Source of the DNA: Pomphorhynchus laevis
Lineage: Eukaryota > Acanthocephala > Palaeacanthocephala > Echinorhynchida > Pomphorhynchidae
Assembly (NCBI GenBank): GCA_012934845.2
Contig: WNNJ02002552.1
Coordinates: 1-64,000, forward strand
Direction: 5' to 3'
DNA: 64,000 nt
Position numbers and translations under genes: made by a program
Notes under the pieces: generated by a model
The model's input: only the letters and a program-made list of their open reading frames with translations
What the model was told of the DNA's origin: nothing
Databases searched by the model: none
Shown here: piece after piece, positions 61,101 to 64,000 of the stretch
How positions within the stretch are numbered: position 1 is the stretch's first letter
Layout of the letters: every line of letters begins with the position of its first letter

Positions 61101-62970
61101 TTTCTAATCAAATAAATATTCCTGTTTCATCACCTTCTTGTGAATATAAATGATTTGTTAGAATAACTATCATATTATAGGATGGTGATTCTTAGTTTTT
61201 TCTTTTAATATATTTAAGATTGTTAAATCAATAAAATCTTCCTATTTGAAAATAATTTTTTAATTTGTATAATACAAGAAGCTGTTTTTATTGAAGAATA
61301 TAATTAAATAAATGTTTATTAATAAATACAAAATATTCGACTGAATTAAACGTCTTAATGCTTTTGACTAATGGCTAAATTCACTTAAAAATAGTTTTCA
61401 TTGTTAATTATCTAATTATCCATAACCCTTACGTACGTTTTATTTTTATATTTTAAAAATTAAAACAGCAAAGCATTTCAAATCGAAGCTGCCTTGAATG
61501 CTGGCCATTAATGATAACATAAATTAATTATCAGGAACTGTCTAATTGATCATCATTAGTGAATAGAATTTCCTTTGTTATCTCACAGGTTTCTCGTTAT
61601 TATTTTTAAATAAGACATGTACTATTTTTATACAAATTACTTAATTTGTTTTAATTTTTTTTAAAGTTAATTAATACTAAATCGAGTTTTATAATAACTG
61701 AAATAAGTTAGCTTCGGTAGTATGAGAACCGAAAGCAATATATTAACAAGACTGATAAGCTGATTTTTGTTTCCCAAAAACTTAGCGCAATAATTTGTAA
61801 TTTATCAATAACAGCGGGGATATCTTCCATTATTAGTCAGATCAACTACTGAATCTATGTATTATTTGGAATTATTTAATAATAATGGTGATCATAGCTG
61901 ATAATCTAAGTTCCACTTAATCAGCCTTAAATTATCTATACGACTACTGTGCTTGCAATGAGTTATGTGTAAACATAAATCAATCAATAGTCATGAAGTT
62001 CCGTCGAGGAGGTCCTCTCTGTAGCACTAGCATACTGTATCTTAACAAAGAAAAACTCGAATTTGTGTTTAATTACAAATACTTATGCATTCTATTGTCA
62101 TCTCGCTGGTCGTTTACTTTTGAGTTCGAACTTAAATGCACAAAAGTCGTTCCATGACGTCTCAAGCTTTAAAACTTGACTCCTTATATTTCAACGGAGC
62201 GTGTAGTTTCTTCAAAATCATGCTATCGTCATTTGTGAGTTATGGGCTGGATGTGTACATAATCTAATTTAAAAAATCCCTTATCTTCCAATCGCTTGCT
62301 GGCTTGGAGGTTCTTAGTACAGGTTATCATGACAAATTCTGTAAAATTCACATACCCTGTCATGAACGATCCACCAATTGCATATGCAGCCACTGCCTCC
62401 AACACTGCGCTTCACTGCTACACGTGTTTTCATGCCCCTACCTACGCACGTTGAATCTTCATCAAATTAATAGACTAATAAACAGGTAATTATGATTTCA
62501 TACGCACATCATCGCATCAAGCTTTACACTGCCATCAAATAGCCGCAATACAAACAAGGATCAAAATATTATGAATAGAATGGTCTACAGAAATTAGAAA
62601 TATAATGGTCTTTATTCTCTTTATTCTTCAATTTTATTTTATGTACAATTCCTTGTTCTACTCATTTTTTGTTACACTGTAAAACTTTTAATTTTTAATT
62701 TTGGCCAAAACCCAAATAATAAGTGCTTTAATAAAATTCTCTGCATTATTAAATAATATTAACATAATTATTTTATTTGGAATATCGAATTTCAAAGTAA
62801 AGCCATATTATCGAAAGTTATAAATAATGCCTATGAGTCTAATAGGGTTCATTGTTGTTTGTTTTTAACCTACCTCCAATCGATATCAATTTAGGATCTT
62901 CTAATAAGGCCTTAACATTAAACAAGACCCGCTCGTTTCTAGAAATACATCGAATGATACCACATTGATC
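45985..62970 (-). CDS. CSDE1: CSDE1/UNR-like cold-shock-domain protein, 3' part (6 exons)
   Basis: Exons 62874-62970, 57675-57829, 56509-56631, 54427-54660, 46157-46326 and 45985-46102 join in phase to 298 residues plus stop. Repeated cold-shock-type modules: QCGIIRCISRNERVLFN, then GHIAYRAKFQTVFVQFDVSQ, then YGVIQVMKGSFGYIKC with KQVLFHCSEL (canonical RNP-1 and RNP-2 like). The last module, HIGQILEVQRSYY, is divergent. CSDE1 binds single-stranded RNA in the cytoplasm and controls mRNA translation and decay. The N-terminal half lies past the right edge. Oddity: introns are loaded with elements of both orientations, yet exons and splice sites look intact. Identification is from motifs and spacing. 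Confidence 0.75.
46157..46326 (-). CDS. CSDE1: CSDE1-like exon
   Basis: GRHVATQIRLLKDG closes the preceding cold-shock fold; phase 2 out at GTGAGA. Next intron is 54 bases. Confidence 0.75.
46730..47760 (-). mobile_element. Penelope-like family B copy with 3' pseudoknot
   Basis: Minus-strand RT remnant: GVPIRGNSSPIIADL (~47645-47690), YMFRYIDDICVFNSNDF (~47510-47560), then 113 codons of thumb (47088-47429), with frameshifts. No C-terminal GIY-YIG domain follows; the frame stops at 47088. This fits endonuclease-lacking or domain-permuted (Naiad-like) Penelope elements. The 3' UTR holds an interleaved pseudoknot (46964-47020), then ~230 bp of AT-rich tail ending ACTGAGTCTACGTA. Lies in a CSDE1 intron, same strand. 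Confidence 0.65.
46964..47020 (-). ncRNA. 3'-UTR pseudoknot of Penelope-like family B, copy 1
   Basis: On the RNA strand: GGCCCC, CTGCTATGTT, GGGGCC, AACATAGCAG in that order, so two helices interleave. U-U-U upstream extends helix one through a G-U pair only on this strand. Confidence 0.55.
48585..51985. mobile_element. Inverted Penelope-type ends enclosing LINE
   Basis: 48585-48655 and 51905-51985 are inverted copies (GATGCG, GCAGCAGCTTGCGAAATAT, ATCCTG/CAAGAT, GGAATTTGG). Between them: direct repeats 48780-48895 and 49021-49135 (GACATTTTAGATGTCGTTG), an inverted repeat 49225-49381 / 49430-49565, and the LINE at 49953-51590. Confidence 0.55.
49953..51590 (+). pseudogene. Non-LTR (LINE) reverse transcriptase with long intact frame
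   Basis: A 435-codon frame (49953-51260) covers the RT finger and palm: DTRPITISNNIVMVYERAL (~50574), HGFRSGRGTVKAVRALQ, SLDVSAAFD (first D, ~50775), KGIPQGSPLSPILYMIT and IYADDISLVF (catalytic YADD, ~51035). The frame then shifts. Frames to ~51590 continue it (WRARRLNVSLSRCIVVLNAF), the LINE thumb/connection, where the sequence ends. No endonuclease upstream. Base composition is far less AT-rich than the intron around it. Orientation is antisense to CSDE1. Confidence 0.8.
53130..54110 (+). mobile_element. Two Penelope family B 3'-end fragments
   Basis: 53215-53500 and 53840-54100 each carry the CTGCT...GGGNCGAA..CTGATAA core then CTCCTGATGA and the AT-rich tail with AGTTATCTGATCTG / AATTATCTAATCCG. 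Plus-strand, opposite to the other copies. Confidence 0.55.
54427..54660 (-). CDS. CSDE1: CSDE1-like exon, best cold-shock domain
   Basis: 78 codons; GVIQVMKGSFGYIKCENLD and VLFHCSELQGD. Donor GTAAGT. Confidence 0.85.
54795..56275. repeat. 15-bp minisatellite, about 98 units, in CSDE1 intron
   Basis: Unit AAACGTTAACTGTTT, nearly always 15 bp, so frames stay open on both strands (five-residue periodic peptides). Blocks: degenerate TTGACC type (54795-54940), TTTAAAC type (to ~55640), TTTGAAC type (55680-56260). GTTAAC and GTTTAAAC palindromes recur. It fills most of the 1,848-bp intron. Confidence 0.92.
56509..56631 (-). CDS. CSDE1: CSDE1-like exon
   Basis: 41 codons with GHIAYRAKFQTVFVQFD; phase 0 both sides. 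Confidence 0.8.
57675..57829 (-). CDS. CSDE1: CSDE1-like exon
   Basis: DYVEYQTMINKSNSQLTAHN: end of a cold-shock module (V.EY......L.A.N). Donor GTAAGT. Confidence 0.8.
57830..58380. other. CSDE1 intron, nothing recognised
   Basis: AT-rich; no element family identified. Confidence 0.35.
58405..58689 (+). CDS. Hypothetical ORF inside CSDE1 intron
   Basis: 94 codons from MAPRRFPVLNFMKL; an in-frame ATG 21 bases upstream is also possible. A cysteine cluster CNLCDSCQKLDNC lies near the end, followed by a basic tail HKHRHRTT. A CAG lies just upstream. I do not recognise it; it may be a retroelement relic or a chance frame. Confidence 0.25.
   Translation: MAPRRFPVLNFMKLICERKYLHEYDKEPNNARRASANFFIDLKFYCKELHYVRIMFSAMTSVDYDFNSIFCNLCDSCQKLDNCLFLHKHRHRTT
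59040..60359 (-). mobile_element. GIY-YIG Penelope-like element, 5'-truncated copy A
   Basis: Coding 60359 to 59323 with one frameshift near 60245. RT palm: NGVAMGSPLGPALAEIYL and YVRYVDDAFMAF (catalytic DD). Then a linker, and a C-terminal GIY-YIG nuclease: CLQCKKIYVGQTGRPLAIR..EH. RT copies RNA at a nick made by GIY-YIG. A ~280-bp 3' UTR ends with GAAGATGAC...GTCGAAATATT-type sequence. Joined head-to-head to copy B. Confidence 0.85.
59323..60216 (-). pseudogene. Penelope-like RT/GIY-YIG frame, 297 codons
   Basis: The intact part of copy A, from MGSPLGPALAEIYLRNWE to ITPLRN. The true frame starts further upstream but is cut by a frameshift and by the truncation. Confidence 0.85.
60360..61115 (+). 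mobile_element. GIY-YIG Penelope-like element, truncated copy B
   Basis: Starts inside the linker (ADFPPDIINRAFHHALR, with a stop just before) and runs through the GIY-YIG domain to 60830, then the 3' UTR. Its last 104 residues are identical to copy A, so the palindrome is young. Confidence 0.85.
61140..62870. other. CSDE1 intron, mostly unassigned
   Basis: AT-rich. ~61990-62480 is less AT-rich with short plus-strand frames (SFTFEFELKCTKV; HCLQHCASLLHVFSCP), reminiscent of a LINE tail but too broken to call. Confidence 0.3.
62874..62970 (-). CDS. CSDE1: CSDE1-like exon (first in window)
   Basis: DQCGIIRCISRNERVLFNVK; acceptor GTTTAG, donor GTAGGT, ends phase 1. Completes Asp with the next exon. 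Confidence 0.75.
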
Positions 62971-63239
62971 CTAAACAAAACTGCAAAATGTTATCTTATT
63001 TATTGTTAATATTTTCATATTTGGATAAGTACATTATATATTTAGCCTTGTGTATTTGTATACTTTTAATTTAAACCAATATATTGAAACAATATAAATT
63101 TAGTATCTACAAATAATCATCTCTTTTTTCTAATCTTATTATCTAAATTTAAATTTGAAATAACCTTTAAACTTTAATCTAAAAATAATCTTAAATTTTA
63201 CATTTCAAAGCATAATCACCTTTAAAATACTCGATAATT

Positions 63240-64000
63240 AAATCAGCTAACTGAGTCTACGTATTTAATATAATTATAAAAAAAGCAAAACATAATAATG
63301 CTAAATCAAAATTTAATAATTAAATAATAAAATTCATAATTGTTTTTAGATTTTCTATAATTTAAATTAAGTTAAAATAAACAAAAATTGAAATTTTAAA
63401 TAAACGTCATTTTTTATAAATTGACTAATAAATAACAGACGTCGTATCAGAGTAAGAATTAGAGGTAATCAGAAGGAACTGCTATGCTATCAGGTTTCGG
63501 CCCCAAACTACTCTACCCAACATAGCAGCGGGGCCAAATAATGCTAATGTTGTATTTCCTCTGATAAAACTATCTAGTATCTTATTCTAATACAAAGTAT
63601 ATTATTTATTATCCATCCATGAAAATTTGGCACTTAATAGTTTAAATTTATTCTTTATATTATTGTGTTGATTTATATATTTTACTATTTTCTGCTTGAT
63701 GTTATTTTTATAGTAACCTAGTTTAAAATATGTATCTATTAAATTATTTAAATGATTTTGAAGAAAGCCAATATCATTACATATTGTTGCAATTCTTAAA
63801 ATTTCATTATTTAATGTATTATATTTTATATTATATGGTATGCATGAATGCTCATGCAAAAATATGTTTTTTGTAAATTTAAATATGTCATCTTTACGAT
63901 ATAAATTAATAGTAGTTTTAGTTAATCTTAATTTAATGTTCATATCTAGATATACAACTTCTTTATCATCAATATTGGTTGCGTTAAAAATAAGGCTTTC
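63240..64000 (-). mobile_element. Penelope-like family B copy, runs off window
   Basis: 113-codon thumb frame (63602-63943) nearly identical to 47088-47429. The pseudoknot is at 63479-63535, and the tail ends ACTGAGTCTACGTA near 63260. Confidence 0.7.
63479..63535 (-). ncRNA. 3'-UTR pseudoknot of Penelope-like family B, copy 2
   Basis: Same interleaved helices as copy 1. One A-U of helix two is replaced by G-U, which keeps pairing on the RNA strand. Confidence 0.55.

Overview
The window looks like AT-rich animal nuclear DNA. It holds three spliced housekeeping genes whose introns and intergenic spaces are packed with retroelements, one DNA transposon, fold-back elements and satellites. There are no bacterial operons. 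Introns are GT-AG and range from 34-57 bases to several kilobases. That mix of tiny and very large introns, plus a tRNA-headed SINE carrying a hammerhead-like motif and Penelope-like elements, is reminiscent of flatworms such as schistosomes. The lineage is an inference, not proven here.

Layout. (1) 943-9099, minus: the 5' part of a large gene built from nine phase-compatible exons. Its product aligns in register with the N-terminal helical region of ATM kinase; the rest lies off the left edge. Its introns hold a tRNA-SINE with a hammerhead-like core, DDE transposon relics, a ~350-bp repeat in both orientations and a fold-back element. (2) 9.5-23.6 kb: a mobile-element block. It has a fold-back element, a 258-bp direct repeat with hammerhead-core words, remnants of a non-LTR retroelement, an inverted pair of LINE tails, a 1,544-bp Tc1/IS630-type transposon with TIRs made of 22-bp tandem repeats, a complete 3,955-bp Ty3/gypsy element (137-bp LTRs, 5-bp target duplication, possible self-priming site), and L2/CR1-like LINE pieces. 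(3) 25.9-43.8 kb, plus: a complete PMS2-type MutL mismatch-repair gene, eight exons that join in frame into about 910-934 residues. (4) 44.7-45.8 kb: a ~235-bp tandem array between convergent genes. (5) 45985-62970, minus: the last six exons of a CSDE1/UNR-type cold-shock-domain gene. Its introns carry a 15-bp minisatellite, a LINE reverse transcriptase, several copies of an AT-rich Penelope-like family with a 3' pseudoknot, and a near-perfect palindrome of a GIY-YIG Penelope-like element.

Most biologically suggestive: RNA-structure signals tied to mobile elements. These are the SINE hammerhead, hammerhead-like cores in the last PMS2 intron and in a 258-bp repeat, an interleaved pseudoknot in the 3' UTR of one Penelope-like family, recurring GAAGATG..CGAAA stem-loops at fold-back element ends, and a 14-nt complementarity that could let the gypsy element prime its own reverse transcription.

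Most other open frames in this AT-rich sequence are shadows or chance and are not annotated. Stretches with nothing recognisable are stated as such.
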